55,635 nucleotides of DNA. Source: CAYUET01 sp964443875 (GTDB taxonomy: Bacteria > Auribacterota > JAFGBW01). The notes below the pieces were generated by a model. That model worked only from the letters and a program-made list of their open reading frames with translations. It was not told the origin of the DNA and made no database searches. Below are positions 40,307 to 49,052 of this stretch, in pieces. The stretch spans positions 1 to 55,635 of the forward strand of contig CAYUET010000016.1 in the NCBI GenBank assembly GCA_964443875.1, in the 5' to 3' direction. The position numbers were made by a program, and so were the translations under genes. The first letter of the stretch is position 1. Each line of letters starts with the position of its first letter.

Positions 40307-40885
40307 ATGAACGCCATGAATTCAGCTAAAACAAATCTTCTTAAAGGGGCTCTGGAATCCTTTTGTCTGAAGGGGTATGACGGGGTGGGAGTGCAGGAGC
40401 TTGCCGATCTGGGCAGGGTGACCAAGCCGACCCTTTACCATTATTTCGGGAACAAGGAGGGGATTTTAAAAACTGTCCTTGAATTTTATTTTACCCCTTT
40501 TCTTTCGGAGGTATCCGACCTTGCCGGCGCCCAAAAGGATCTTCCCCTGATTCTGGAGGATCTCGGGTTTTTATTTCTGAAGTCTTCGGATACGGAACCC
40601 TCTTTCTGGCGCTTTATGCTTTCCATTAATTTTTCCCCGTCTGACAGTGTTCCCTACCGCTGCGTGCAGCCCCATCTTGAGAAACAGTTCAGGATTCTGG
40701 AAGCGCTGTTCAGGAGGGAAGTCCCGCGTTACGGAAATATGAAGGGAAAAGAACATCTGATCGCCGTTTCCTTTATCGGGCTGATGCATACCCATGTTTC
40801 ACTCGTTCTGAATCAGTATACCCGCGTTTCTGAAAAACTGGTCAGGAATGTGGTTCATCAGTTTTTATACGGAATTTTTACTTAA
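40307..40885 (+). CDS. TetR family transcriptional regulator
   Basis: 192 residues. The N-terminal helix-turn-helix is clear: NLLKGALESFCLKGYDGVGV, then QELADLGRVTKPTLYHYFGNKEGIL (TetR consensus). The C-terminal 130 residues are a ligand-binding helical domain (family TetR_C unclear). An operator in its own promoter indicates autorepression, and the same core stands in front of the downstream GH13 gene. 51 nt separate the two, so they may share a transcript. The natural inducer could be a sugar; this is inference from the neighbour. Confidence 0.9.
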   Translation: MNAMNSAKTNLLKGALESFCLKGYDGVGVQELADLGRVTKPTLYHYFGNKEGILKTVLEFYFTPFLSEVSDLAGAQKDLPLILEDLGFLFLKSSDTEPSFWRFMLSINFSPSDSVPYRCVQPHLEKQFRILEALFRREVPRYGNMKGKEHLIAVSFIGLMHTHVSLVLNQYTRVSEKLVRNVVHQFLYGIFT

Positions 40886-40906
40886 AATTTTTTTTCTTTA
40901 AGAGTG

Positions 40907-40922
40907 TACCTAACGGTAGGTA
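40907..40922 (+). promoter_or_regulatory. Second TetR operator, before the GH13 gene
   Basis: TACCTAACGGTA matches 11 of 12 bases of the core in the tetR promoter (TACCGAACGGTA) and sits inside a wider TACCT...AGGTA palindrome. A TATAAA (40921-40926) lies on its edge. Confidence 0.7.
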
Positions 40923-40936
40923 TAAAAGGAGGTTTT

Positions 40937-42295
40937 ATGACACAGTGGACAATGGATTCAGTTTTTTATCACATCTACCCTCTGGGGTTGTGCGGTGCGC
41001 CAAAGTTTAATTCGCAAAGCGAAGCGCCTTTCAACCGCCTGAAGGATCTTTTGGAATGGGGGCCGTATCTTCGCGAAATGGGGGTCAATGCGGTCTGTCT
41101 GGGCCCGGTGTTTGAGTCTGAAAGCCATGGGTATGATACGGTGGATTATTCACAAGTGGACAGGCGGCTTGGAAGGAACGGGGATCTTAAAAATCTGGTG
41201 GATTGTTTTCATGAAAACCGGATACGGGTCGTGCTGGACGGGGTTTTCAATCACAGCGGCAGAAGGTTTTTCGCTTTTGAGGATCTTCAGCGCAGCGGGG
41301 AGTCCTCCCGGTATTGCTCCTGGTACAGTAATATTCGTTTTTCAGGGAAAAGCCCCCTGGGGGACAATTTTATGTATGAAGGCTGGAGCGGGCATTATAA
41401 TCTGGTGAAGTTCAATCTGAAAAATCCGGAGGTTGCCGCTTTTCATCTCCGCTCTGTTTCAGGATGGATTAAAGAGCTGGATATCGACGGGTTGAGACTG
41501 GATGCGGCCGATGTGATGGACTTTGAGTTTATGAAAAATCTTTCAGAACATTGCCATGCGTTAAAACCGGATTTCTGGATCTTCGGGGAGGTGGTGCATG
41601 GGGATTATTCCCGGTGGATCAGGCAGGCCCGGCTGGATTCTGTGACAAATTATGAAATGTATAAGAGCCTGTATTCATCCTTCAATGACAGGAATTTTTT
41701 TGAACTGGCCTATTCCTTAAACAGGGAGTTCGGAACACAGGGGATTTACAGGAATCTCCCCTTGTTAAATTTTGCGGATAACCATGATGTGTCAAGGATT
41801 TCTGAAACACTGAAAGAGAAAGTTCATCTGTTCCCCCTTTACGGGCTTTTATTTACCATTCCGGGAATTCCATCGGTTTATTACGGGAGCGAGTGGGGAA
41901 TCGCGGGGAGAAAAAACAAGCGGGATGACGCCGCTTTAAGACCCTGCCTTAATTTGCAGTTCCTTCACAAGGATTCACCGTTTCCTGAACTCAAAAATGA
42001 AATTCAGAGATTCATCCGACTTCGTCAGAATTCAAAAGCGATGAAAAGGGGGGATTACCGCTCCCTGCATGTGGATCATCTTCAATTTGCTTTTGAGAGA
42101 AAGTATCAGGAGGAAACAATTGTGGTTGCGGTGAATGCCGCGCAGGAGGCGAAAACGCTCTGTCTGGATCTGAACTATCCGGTTTTTCATGCCTTTGATA
42201 TTTTAAATAATGAAGAGGTGAAAACAGAGGGAACCTGCATTCATCCTGCTCTTTTCCCTGATTGGCTGAGGATTATCCGGGTAAATACGGAATAA
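40937..42295 (+). CDS. GH13 alpha-amylase family glycosidase
   Basis: 452 residues from MTQWTMDSVFYHIY, with AAAAGGAGG 4-5 nt upstream. TIM-barrel conserved regions in order: VVLDGVFNHSG (region I), DGLRLDAADVM (II, nucleophile Asp), FWIFGEVVHG (III, acid/base Glu), FADNHDVSRI (IV, transition-state Asp). No signal peptide, so it works in the cytoplasm on imported oligosaccharides. GDNFMYEGWSGHYNLVKFN (the N-x-x-x region) and the short domain B suggest a cyclomaltodextrinase/neopullulanase-like or maltogenic enzyme. Regulated with the TetR gene upstream. Confidence 0.92.
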   Translation: MTQWTMDSVFYHIYPLGLCGAPKFNSQSEAPFNRLKDLLEWGPYLREMGVNAVCLGPVFESESHGYDTVDYSQVDRRLGRNGDLKNLVDCFHENRIRVVLDGVFNHSGRRFFAFEDLQRSGESSRYCSWYSNIRFSGKSPLGDNFMYEGWSGHYNLVKFNLKNPEVAAFHLRSVSGWIKELDIDGLRLDAADVMDFEFMKNLSEHCHALKPDFWIFGEVVHGDYSRWIRQARLDSVTNYEMYKSLYSSFNDRNFFELAYSLNREFGTQGIYRNLPLLNFADNHDVSRISETLKEKVHLFPLYGLLFTIPGIPSVYYGSEWGIAGRKNKRDDAALRPCLNLQFLHKDSPFPELKNEIQRFIRLRQNSKAMKRGDYRSLHVDHLQFAFERKYQEETIVVAVNAAQEAKTLCLDLNYPVFHAFDILNNEEVKTEGTCIHPALFPDWLRIIRVNTE

Positions 42296-42303
42296 GCAAT
42301 TGT

Positions 42304-42398
42304 CAACGGATTGAAATCCGTTGCTACAATATGAATCGTCCCTACGGGACTACGGAATATCATTTCGTTTTTGCAGAGGGGTAGGCTCGGGCCATAGG
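42304..42398. repeat. REP-like element, copy 2
   Basis: CAACGGATT...AATCCGTTG, CGTCCCTACGGGAC and a GTAGGCTCGGGCCAT tail in the same order as at 33879. Confidence 0.75.
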
Positions 42399-42406
42399 AA
42401 TGGATG

Positions 42407-43567
42407 CTAATTCTTCTGGTTAAAAAGTGTTTTCATTCCACCCACAATGCGGGATGCCGGGACAACCTCTATTTTATCATTAAGCGGATAATGATGATTT
42501 CCCGGATAAACCACAGCAATCCGGTCGAGATTTAAATCCGTGAGAGCGGTCTTCATGGAAGGCGTTATCTGAGGTGCGTCGGCCCTTTTGACTTCAACCC
42601 CGTACATCTTCCCATTTTTTTTGAAGACAAGATCTATTTCAGCACCGTTATGGGTTGCCCAGAAATAAAACTCCTCCGGATGGACGGATTTAATCACTTC
42701 TTCAAGGATAAAACCCTCCCAGGAGGCCCCATATCTGGGATGGGACATAAGTTCGGACATGTTTTTTATTCCAAAGAGTGCATGCAGAAGCCCTGAATCA
42801 CAGATATAAATCTTTGGGGCTTTCACCTGACGTTTTTTCAGATTTGTAAACCAGGGGTGCACCTGTCGAATAATAAAAGCTCCGGACATGATATCTATAT
42901 ATCGTCTGACAGTGATTTCAGACATGCCCATGGAACGTGCCAATTCACTGATATTGAGGGTTTGTCCATGATAATGGGCCAACATCATCCAGAAGCGTGA
43001 CAAAGCAGCCGAAGGGAGTGCAACGCCCAATGCAGGCAAATCACGTTCCACAAAACTTCTTAAATAATCCTGTCGCCAGGCATAGCTGCTTTTTTCTGAT
43101 TGAGCAAGAAACGACCTGGGCAATCCCCCTCTCAGCCATAGTTTAGCACTGTTTTTTATGCCTATTTCCTCAATGGAAAAACCGTTAATGGAAATATGGG
43201 CGAGCCTTCCTGCAAGGGATTCAGATGAATGTTTAATAAGCTCCGGAGAGGTGCTTCCAAGAATAAGAAATTTTGCCGGTAAAGGCGTTCTGTCTGCAAG
43301 AACCCTTAAAACAGGAAATAATGTCGGGGCACGCTGGATTTCATCTATGACAACCATTCCCTTCATCTGGGAGAGCATATCCATAGGTTCTGAAAGACGG
43401 GCCAGGGATACGGGATCTTCCAGATCAAAATAGGCGGGTGATTCAGGTTTTAAAAAACACCGGGCGAGTGTTGTTTTTCCGCATTGCCTGGGGCCGAGCA
43501 AAGCCACAATTCTTCCATGGGTGAAGGCTTTTTTAACCTGCTCTATATGTTTATTCCGTTTAATCAT
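42407..43567 (-). CDS. DUF4143-family P-loop ATPase
   Basis: 386 residues. AAA_14 core with Walker A LLGPRQCGKTTL (about 24-35), Walker B GMVVIDEIQRAP, then a winged-helix part (LNISELARSMGMSEITVRRYIDIMSGAFI), and the C-terminal DUF4143 nuclease-like fold NGAEIDLVFKKNGKMYGVEVKRA (the D...E-V-K pattern of PD-(D/E)XK proteins). These are single-gene, widely scattered ATPases of unclear role, possibly mobile or defence related. The ATG has no SD; a 40-bp near-perfect palindrome covers its promoter. Confidence 0.9.
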   Translation of the reverse strand: MIKRNKHIEQVKKAFTHGRIVALLGPRQCGKTTLARCFLKPESPAYFDLEDPVSLARLSEPMDMLSQMKGMVVIDEIQRAPTLFPVLRVLADRTPLPAKFLILGSTSPELIKHSSESLAGRLAHISINGFSIEEIGIKNSAKLWLRGGLPRSFLAQSEKSSYAWRQDYLRSFVERDLPALGVALPSAALSRFWMMLAHYHGQTLNISELARSMGMSEITVRRYIDIMSGAFIIRQVHPWFTNLKKRQVKAPKIYICDSGLLHALFGIKNMSELMSHPRYGASWEGFILEEVIKSVHPEEFYFWATHNGAEIDLVFKKNGKMYGVEVKRADAPQITPSMKTALTDLNLDRIAVVYPGNHHYPLNDKIEVVPASRIVGGMKTLFNQKN

Positions 43568-43578
43568 GGGAAGATATT

Positions 43579-43618
43579 ACCATGAAAATTCTATATTGCA
43601 ATATATAAATTTCATGGT
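43579..43618 (-). promoter_or_regulatory. 40-bp near-perfect palindrome over the DUF4143 promoter
   Basis: Arms ACCATGAAAATTCTATATTG and its complement match at 18 of 20 positions, with no spacer. On the minus strand TTGCAA, 16 nt, TAATAT spans it, and the ATG is six nt after the -10. A likely operator; the ATPase has a winged-helix domain and could bind it itself. Confidence 0.7.
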
Positions 43619-44192
43619 GATTTTTACGGCAACGCCAATAAGGGGCAGAAAGGGATGGATACCGGCCCCCTTCGACAGGCTCAGGGTCCGGAAGGCAGGG
43701 GAGACGCGGCGATGCCACGTCTCTACGTGACCGGGAGGGTAAAAGGCAGAAAAGGCATGGATTCCGGAATGACGGAGGGCGGGACAAGCTGCATATAACA
43801 GGAAGGCAGAAGTCAGGAGAGGTTCGGTTTATCTTTGAAATAGACGGGAATCTGAATGATTAAATTTAAAAAATTACTTCGAAAAAGAATTACACTATTT
43901 TGATTGTTTATAAAAAAATTATTTTTTGGACTTGTTTTTTCCGGCTGATTATGCGATAATAAGATAATCAATTTTCACTAAACGCTCCTGAAAAGGAATC
44001 ATAAATGGCTGGTCGTTTCTATATTATTGATATACCATGTTGTTATGGCTTATTTCAGCTGCAGATAGTCATTTGTTTGTTTTCGTTCAAAGGCGATTTC
44101 AGTGTTCAGCGCCCGCCTTAAATTTAAAGATTCTATTTTAAAAAACATTCTATTCACTTATTAATAAAAATGTTCAAGGAAAGGGATGGTCT
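43619..44192. other. Intergenic region with scattered repeats
   Basis: Contains CTTCGACAGGCTCAGGGTCC, GACGCGGCGATGCCACGTC and GGATTCCGGAATGACGG motifs that also occur at 45160-45480 and 49080-49260. These look like decayed short repeats. No gene is seen. The last 20 nt hold AAGGAAAGGGATGG, the ribosome site of the next gene. Confidence 0.6.
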
Positions 44193-45101
44193 ATGATAAA
44201 ACGTTTGTATTCATTTTTTTCAGTATGTGGAATATTTTCACTGCTTATGACCGGTGTGCTGGCTTCTGATCATCATCATAAACAGCCCCCAAAAAATCAG
44301 CTTTGCCTGGCCAATAAATTAATCAATGAGTTTAATTCTGGAAAAATCACCTTTGAAAAGGCTCAGAAGAAATGCGGCGGAATATTGGAAATAGTTAACT
44401 TATCCGGAAAGGTTGTTCATTTTGGAGCTCCTAATGCAATGACGCCTGTTCCCGGAGCTTTGGTTTCAATCGCTGAATTTCCCGCTACTAAGTATTTCGG
44501 CGTTACAACCGACGATGCGGGCTTGTGGTCCATGCCGGTAGTGAAGATCAAAAGAATACCGCTTAGGATTTCTTTTTTATATGAAAAAGAAGGTTTTCAG
44601 ACAGCCAAATCCAATATTTTAACGGTAAAGAATCGTAATATTGATGATATTGTCATGCAGTTTCCTGACCTCCAGTTTTTCGGCGGGGCTAAAGCCATGC
44701 TTGAATATCAGGTGAGTCAGAAAATGGGAAAGGCTTTTCCCATCGAGAATGTTCTGGTTGTTACCGTGGGTAAATCATGGGCCTCCATGTTTCTGGATGA
44801 GTTTCCTCATGGCGATCCAGGCGCAGTGGTCACCATTTCCCCGGAGATTCAATACCCTTCCTTAGGGCCGGTCTATTTTAATGAAGATGTGCTGCCTGAT
44901 ATTTCCTTCCCTTTTGTCTCTGTTGACGGCGGAGTTCTTTTTGCCAATCTGCCGGACGGGGACTATACGTTCAATGCTTTAAAAGATCCTTATGACTTCC
45001 CGGCTGTAGAGTTTGAAATTGTACCGGATGTTCAGCTCTATGTTGCCTCTCCTCCTCATGGGCTTCAGAGTTCAAACAGTTCAGCGGCAGGTGAATGGTA
45101 A
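44193..45101 (+). CDS. Secreted protein with carboxypeptidase-regulatory-like domain
   Basis: 302 residues. Signal peptide (LYSFFSVCGIFSLLMTGVLA), then DHHHKQPP, a possible metal site. Residues about 70-145 form a prealbumin/CarboxypepD_reg-like beta sandwich: GKVVHFGAPNAMTPVPGALVSI, TTDDAGLWSMP. A second half (about 145-295) repeats a similar beta composition, ending VEFEIVPDVQLYVA. Such domains usually decorate secreted or surface proteins. AAGGGATGGTCT precedes the ATG, and a strong terminator follows 24 nt after the stop, so it is a single-gene transcript. Confidence 0.7.
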   Translation: MIKRLYSFFSVCGIFSLLMTGVLASDHHHKQPPKNQLCLANKLINEFNSGKITFEKAQKKCGGILEIVNLSGKVVHFGAPNAMTPVPGALVSIAEFPATKYFGVTTDDAGLWSMPVVKIKRIPLRISFLYEKEGFQTAKSNILTVKNRNIDDIVMQFPDLQFFGGAKAMLEYQVSQKMGKAFPIENVLVVTVGKSWASMFLDEFPHGDPGAVVTISPEIQYPSLGPVYFNEDVLPDISFPFVSVDGGVLFANLPDGDYTFNALKDPYDFPAVEFEIVPDVQLYVASPPHGLQSSNSSAAGEW

Positions 45102-45124
45102 AAATATAACGTTTTTTTATCCGG

Positions 45125-45161
45125 GCAGGGAACAATGGTATTTGTTCCCTGCTTTTTTTTT
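45125..45161 (+). terminator. Rho-independent terminator after the secreted protein gene
   Basis: GCAGGGAACAA and TTGTTCCCTGC make an 11-bp stem around TGGTAT, followed by nine T. Confidence 0.95.
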
Positions 45162-45629
45162 GTCCGCACGGGACGTCTTTGGATACGATTTTTCCGGAAG
45201 GCGGAGGGACAGGAAAGGCATGGGTTCCGGCGCTTCGATGGCTTCGATACATCCATCTGAATGCAGGAGGCAGGGCACCCACAAAGGGGTGCCCCTACGG
45301 GATTGGGAGGCGGAAGAGAGGAAGGGCCTTCGACAGGCAGAGGATTGAGGTCGGTCATTGAGTGATGATCGAAGATCATTGTATCGAAATGAACGGGGAA
45401 GGTGAGGAAGGCATGGATTCCGGAATCGGGTTCCGGAATGACAGGAGGGAGGCACGAGGCAGGTATATGGATTGAGTATTGAATGGAGATTATTTTGAAT
45501 GACAAAAGAATTGAGAAGTGCTGAAATTCAATACGAAAGAAGGATAAGGACTGTCCTTTTTGCGGAGAGGTCATCCTGACGGACATTTATTGAATGTTTC
45601 TGAAAAGGGAGGGGCTATGAAACAGAAAG
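45162..45629. other. Intergenic region with scattered repeats
   Basis: Holds GCGCTTCGATGGCTTCGATAC, a CATTGAGTGATGATCGAAG stretch and GGATTCCGGAATCGGG motifs related to those near 40110, 43640 and 49130. A ribosome-like GGAGGGGCT before an ATG at 45617 leads only to a 13-codon ORF. Confidence 0.6.
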
Positions 45630-45881
45630 ATGCTGGTGTTGACCGTGATAGGGGGTGACCGATTAATCCTGAAGGGGTTTCATTTTTTATGCTGTGCAGT
45701 GAATGTGAGTGTGGTGAATGAGCCGGGGATGTTTTTTTTGAAAATTTGTTCCGTTGTTTTCTTTGTTTTGTTTTTGTGGATCTTATCCAAAGCAGTGAAT
45801 TATGTGGATAAGCGCCTGGCTATTGCTGCGAATAGTCGCTGGCAACCCCTGAGAAAAGAGGTGTTCAAGGCTTTTTTGTAG
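45630..45881 (+). CDS. Possible small membrane protein
   Basis: An open frame of up to 83 codons. The second half, from MFFLKICSVVFFVLFLWILS through NYVDKRLAIAANSRWQPL, looks like one membrane helix plus a basic amphipathic tail; the first half looks non-coding. No ribosome site favours any start. It may be the remnant of a longer gene. Low confidence. Confidence 0.3.
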   Translation: MLVLTVIGGDRLILKGFHFLCCAVNVSVVNEPGMFFLKICSVVFFVLFLWILSKAVNYVDKRLAIAANSRWQPLRKEVFKAFL

Positions 45882-45897
45882 AAGCCGTTTGAAAAAT

Positions 45898-48642
45898 TTA
45901 CGCTCCTGTTTCACCAAGAAATTTACGTGGAAGAGTGTCTGTTGTATCAACAACAATATCTTTCACAGCTGCAAAAAATATGTCCCATTCTTTTTGGGAT
46001 ATTAAGCCTGAACGTTGCGAATGTATTCGTTGTAAATACTTTTTCCATTCTTTTTTAATATCTAATGCCGCAAGTTTTTTTAAATTTACTTCTCTGATTT
46101 CAGCTTCACTTTCCTGTTTTTTAGCTTCAGAATTTCTTTTATAAAGATCAAGCAATAATCGTGCAGCAGCAGTAGTTCCTCTTAATGCATTTTCAGGTTT
46201 TTGCCCCAGGGTATCTAATATTGTAGCGGCAATAAGTAAATGTAAGGCTTGCTTTAATTCACTTTCAGAGGGTTCGCTATTATATGTTTCACGCCATGTT
46301 TGAGCTAAATTATGAGTAAGATTATTAAATTCTCTTTGAAGAATTGATGAAAGCACAACAGAAGGAAGAGAGGCATATTCATATCGGTCAGTATCAATCT
46401 CAAGTGCCCCAATATGCATTGCGATAACAACAGGCAGTGCTTTATTAATATCCTTAAGTAATTTTCCTTTATGTTTCAATTCGCTGCTCATAACAACATC
46501 ATAAGATTTTCGCTCATGTCCAGACCAACCATAACTTAATCCATCTGGTTTTGACTTTGCCGTTGTTTTTTTGCCAATATCATGAGTCAGGATGTATGCC
46601 TCCAACGTATCCGAAGAAAATGATTTCATTATTTCTTTCAAATCTGAATCAATGTCAAGTCCGTCAGGATTTTCCGCTACTTCACGCATCATCATTAAAT
46701 GGTCAGAAAGTGCTGCATTAATCCCACCCTCTTGATGATACTTTTTATTAAAGTGCGGCGTATCCAGATAATCCCTATAATCTGCGGGTACTCCTGTTAA
46801 TTCTTTGCTCGTTTTTAGAGCAAAGTTGAAACGGTTAATCACCCGTCTGACCAGTGGAGACATAATCATTGTTCCATCTATCTCGCGAACAAGTCCTGTA
46901 TCTAATAGTTGTTTCCGCATGGACAACACTTCAGGGTCATTGGAAAATTTGGCATTTGAAGCCAGATTATTTAATAATTTAACCGTCATGGAATTTGCAG
47001 TCTTAACAGCAACATTATAGTTCTTTCCAACTGTTTTCTCTGCAGTTGCAATAAACTTTCTATGATCTCCTTTGTAGTCAAATGTAGTCATTCCTTGTGA
47101 CTTAGCTTTGGCAGCACTCTCAATAAGTTCCAGATAAGCTGCCGGAATTCCTCCTGTATCAGCGATGATGTCTTTCGAAATATTTTCCAGGCCGGCAAAT
47201 TTTAATAATTCACTCTGAGCCTGAGCAGTCAAATATTCAGTTTTTAACAGACCTTTTTCAGAAGGCAATAAACCGGCTTTGACCATTGAATCAATGAAAC
47301 CAGGTGTGCGTAAACCTTTTGAATGAATAATAAGAATAATCTTTTTTCCTTTATTTTTAGCTTCTTTAGCCATATCAATCAACATTGAAGCTGTTTCAAT
47401 TTCAACCCCCTCCATTTGTTCCCCCACAGCCAAATCAAACTCATCAAATACAATCGTGTCTCCTTTGCCAAGAATCTTTTCCATTAAAACAGTACGGTTG
47501 GCATGAATCCATTCAAGCTCTTTAGCCTTAAACTCTATAGAGGTCATGTAATCATTTTTGGCTTTTTTCTGTCCCTCTTTATCAGAAATACCCTGTTCCA
47601 AATAATACGCATTGAGAAATTCTTCTCTTACATCAAACAGTGGAGGATTCCCGATTGCAAGCTGCATTTGTTCTGTTTTCCCCGAGCCAGGAGCACCAAG
47701 AATTACAGCGCATCCGGTATTTTCAATGGATTGTTGAATTCTGGGTACCATTGCAAGCTGCTGACCAACATTTTGAACTGAAACAACTGCAGCTGGACTT
47801 GCCTGAATTTTGACAGTTTCTTCTTTTTTAACACTCGTTTTAGAACTATTATTGGAAATTATATTCATTAATTCTCTGGCGTGATTTTCAGAAAAGTCTG
47901 CCAGATCGAGAATAGGCAGTAACAACAATGCAGTTTCTTTTTGATTTGCTTCCAATTCTCCAGTGTGTAATACAGAAATCAATTTTTCCAGGTTTTCCCC
48001 TCTTTGAACGGTATTGCGACTGGCTAATAATGATATTTGGGATAAAGTTTCCTGAGCACCTTCATTTCCACGAAGTAATATCTTGCTGTCTTGTCCTAGT
48101 TTTTTATTAAAGTAATCTGTTATTAATTGAGCTAATTTGCGATCAGAAATCAATGCTTTAAAATACCTGGTAATAATTTCTGCTCTGGCCCTCTGAAGGC
48201 TTGCAATTTTAACAGGATTTGCTTTATTGTTTTTAATGCTTTCTGAAATAGCCAATAAATGGACTGCTGCCAGTTCTTTTGAAGCAGCTAAATCGATTGT
48301 ACGATCAGGATTCAAATTTGCAGCAACACGGGCTTTCCTGGTTTTAAATTCATCAATCATTAACTCAAGGGCTTTTGCCCATTTGTTTTTTGCATAATAC
48401 TTGCTTTTAAGAATAAATGTGATTTTGTCACTCATTGAAAATGGCTTATTTGCAGCTGATTTAGGAGCAAGACAAGAAACGAATTCGTTTGACTTTTTTT
48501 GCTTATCCGCAGCTTCTGCAGAATAGATAGATAAAAGGAATGCAAACGTTAGTAAAAATATTTTTTTTATAACGTAATCCTTTATAAATAGTTTACATGA
48601 TTTCTTATATATGTACTTACCCCCAAATAGGTATGAAGTCAA
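45898..48642 (-). CDS. Exported P-loop ATPase with HD domain
   Basis: Up to 914 residues from TTG at 48642. A signal peptide KKIFLLTFAFLLSIYSAEA lies 25 codons in and is followed by a CLAPKS motif. Helical repeats (about 60-260) lead to a P-loop domain: Walker A GAPGSGKTE near 315 and Walker B DTIVFDEFD near 397, with an AAA/STAND-like sensor region (KKIILIIHSKGL). A winged-helix-like part precedes an HD phosphohydrolase (YHQEGG, ILTHDIGKK near 687, GHERKSYDVV, VVIAMHIGAL). ATP and HD chemistry outside the cytoplasm would be very unusual. An AAAGGA site faces an ATA at 48568-48570, which would give MKKIFLL directly. Confidence 0.75.
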   Translation of the reverse strand: MTSYLFGGKYIYKKSCKLFIKDYVIKKIFLLTFAFLLSIYSAEAADKQKKSNEFVSCLAPKSAANKPFSMSDKITFILKSKYYAKNKWAKALELMIDEFKTRKARVAANLNPDRTIDLAASKELAAVHLLAISESIKNNKANPVKIASLQRARAEIITRYFKALISDRKLAQLITDYFNKKLGQDSKILLRGNEGAQETLSQISLLASRNTVQRGENLEKLISVLHTGELEANQKETALLLLPILDLADFSENHARELMNIISNNSSKTSVKKEETVKIQASPAAVVSVQNVGQQLAMVPRIQQSIENTGCAVILGAPGSGKTEQMQLAIGNPPLFDVREEFLNAYYLEQGISDKEGQKKAKNDYMTSIEFKAKELEWIHANRTVLMEKILGKGDTIVFDEFDLAVGEQMEGVEIETASMLIDMAKEAKNKGKKIILIIHSKGLRTPGFIDSMVKAGLLPSEKGLLKTEYLTAQAQSELLKFAGLENISKDIIADTGGIPAAYLELIESAAKAKSQGMTTFDYKGDHRKFIATAEKTVGKNYNVAVKTANSMTVKLLNNLASNAKFSNDPEVLSMRKQLLDTGLVREIDGTMIMSPLVRRVINRFNFALKTSKELTGVPADYRDYLDTPHFNKKYHQEGGINAALSDHLMMMREVAENPDGLDIDSDLKEIMKSFSSDTLEAYILTHDIGKKTTAKSKPDGLSYGWSGHERKSYDVVMSSELKHKGKLLKDINKALPVVIAMHIGALEIDTDRYEYASLPSVVLSSILQREFNNLTHNLAQTWRETYNSEPSESELKQALHLLIAATILDTLGQKPENALRGTTAAARLLLDLYKRNSEAKKQESEAEIREVNLKKLAALDIKKEWKKYLQRIHSQRSGLISQKEWDIFFAAVKDIVVDTTDTLPRKFLGETGA

Positions 48643-48799
48643 TACTCTGAAAAATAATAAATCATAATATGCTTCCTTATATGTAATTATGACTGAATTC
48701 CTTGCCGTGGTTTTGCGTAAAAATCTACTTTATTTACCAAGATATTAGACATAACTATACTGAGAACAAAAATTGTTGTAGTTTTGATCGTTTTTAAAT

Positions 48800-48819
48800 C
48801 AACGGATTGAAATCCGTTG
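48800..48819. repeat. REP-like palindrome, copy 3 (partial)
   Basis: CAACGGATTGAAATCCGTTG alone, without the following GTCCC/GGGAC block of the other two copies. Confidence 0.75.
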
Positions 48820-49024
48820 CTTGGTTTTGTGCTAAAGGAATCAAATTCTTACCTTTTGATTGTTTTAACACAGAAGTTTTCAACAAGTTTAGAAGAAATA
48901 TTAAATAGATTGGATAGGCTAATAATTGTTACCGATTTTATCGAAAATTGTGTTACAGATTCAGATGAAAAAGTTGAATTAACATAGGAATCAAAACGAT
49001 TTACCAATCATACAGACGCAAGAG

Positions 49025-49052
49025 GTAGAGACGCACGGCCGTGCGTCTCTAC
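49025..49052. repeat. 28-bp perfect palindrome
   Basis: GTAGAGACGCACGG and CCGTGCGTCTCTAC with no spacer; a second half (GGTGCGTCTCTAC) follows directly. A degraded relative (GACGCGGCGATGCCACGTC) lies near 43704. Typical of short dispersed repeats. Confidence 0.9.

Noticed and set aside
36634..43567. Phage-defence island (AlbA_2 protein plus DUF4143 ATPase)
   Set aside because: The two lie 4 kb apart with housekeeping-type regulators and a glycosidase between them, and no known defence partner is present.
45065..45586. Overlapping frames of 60-170 codons on both strands
   Set aside because: The stretch is made of short dispersed repeats and a terminator; no frame has family features.
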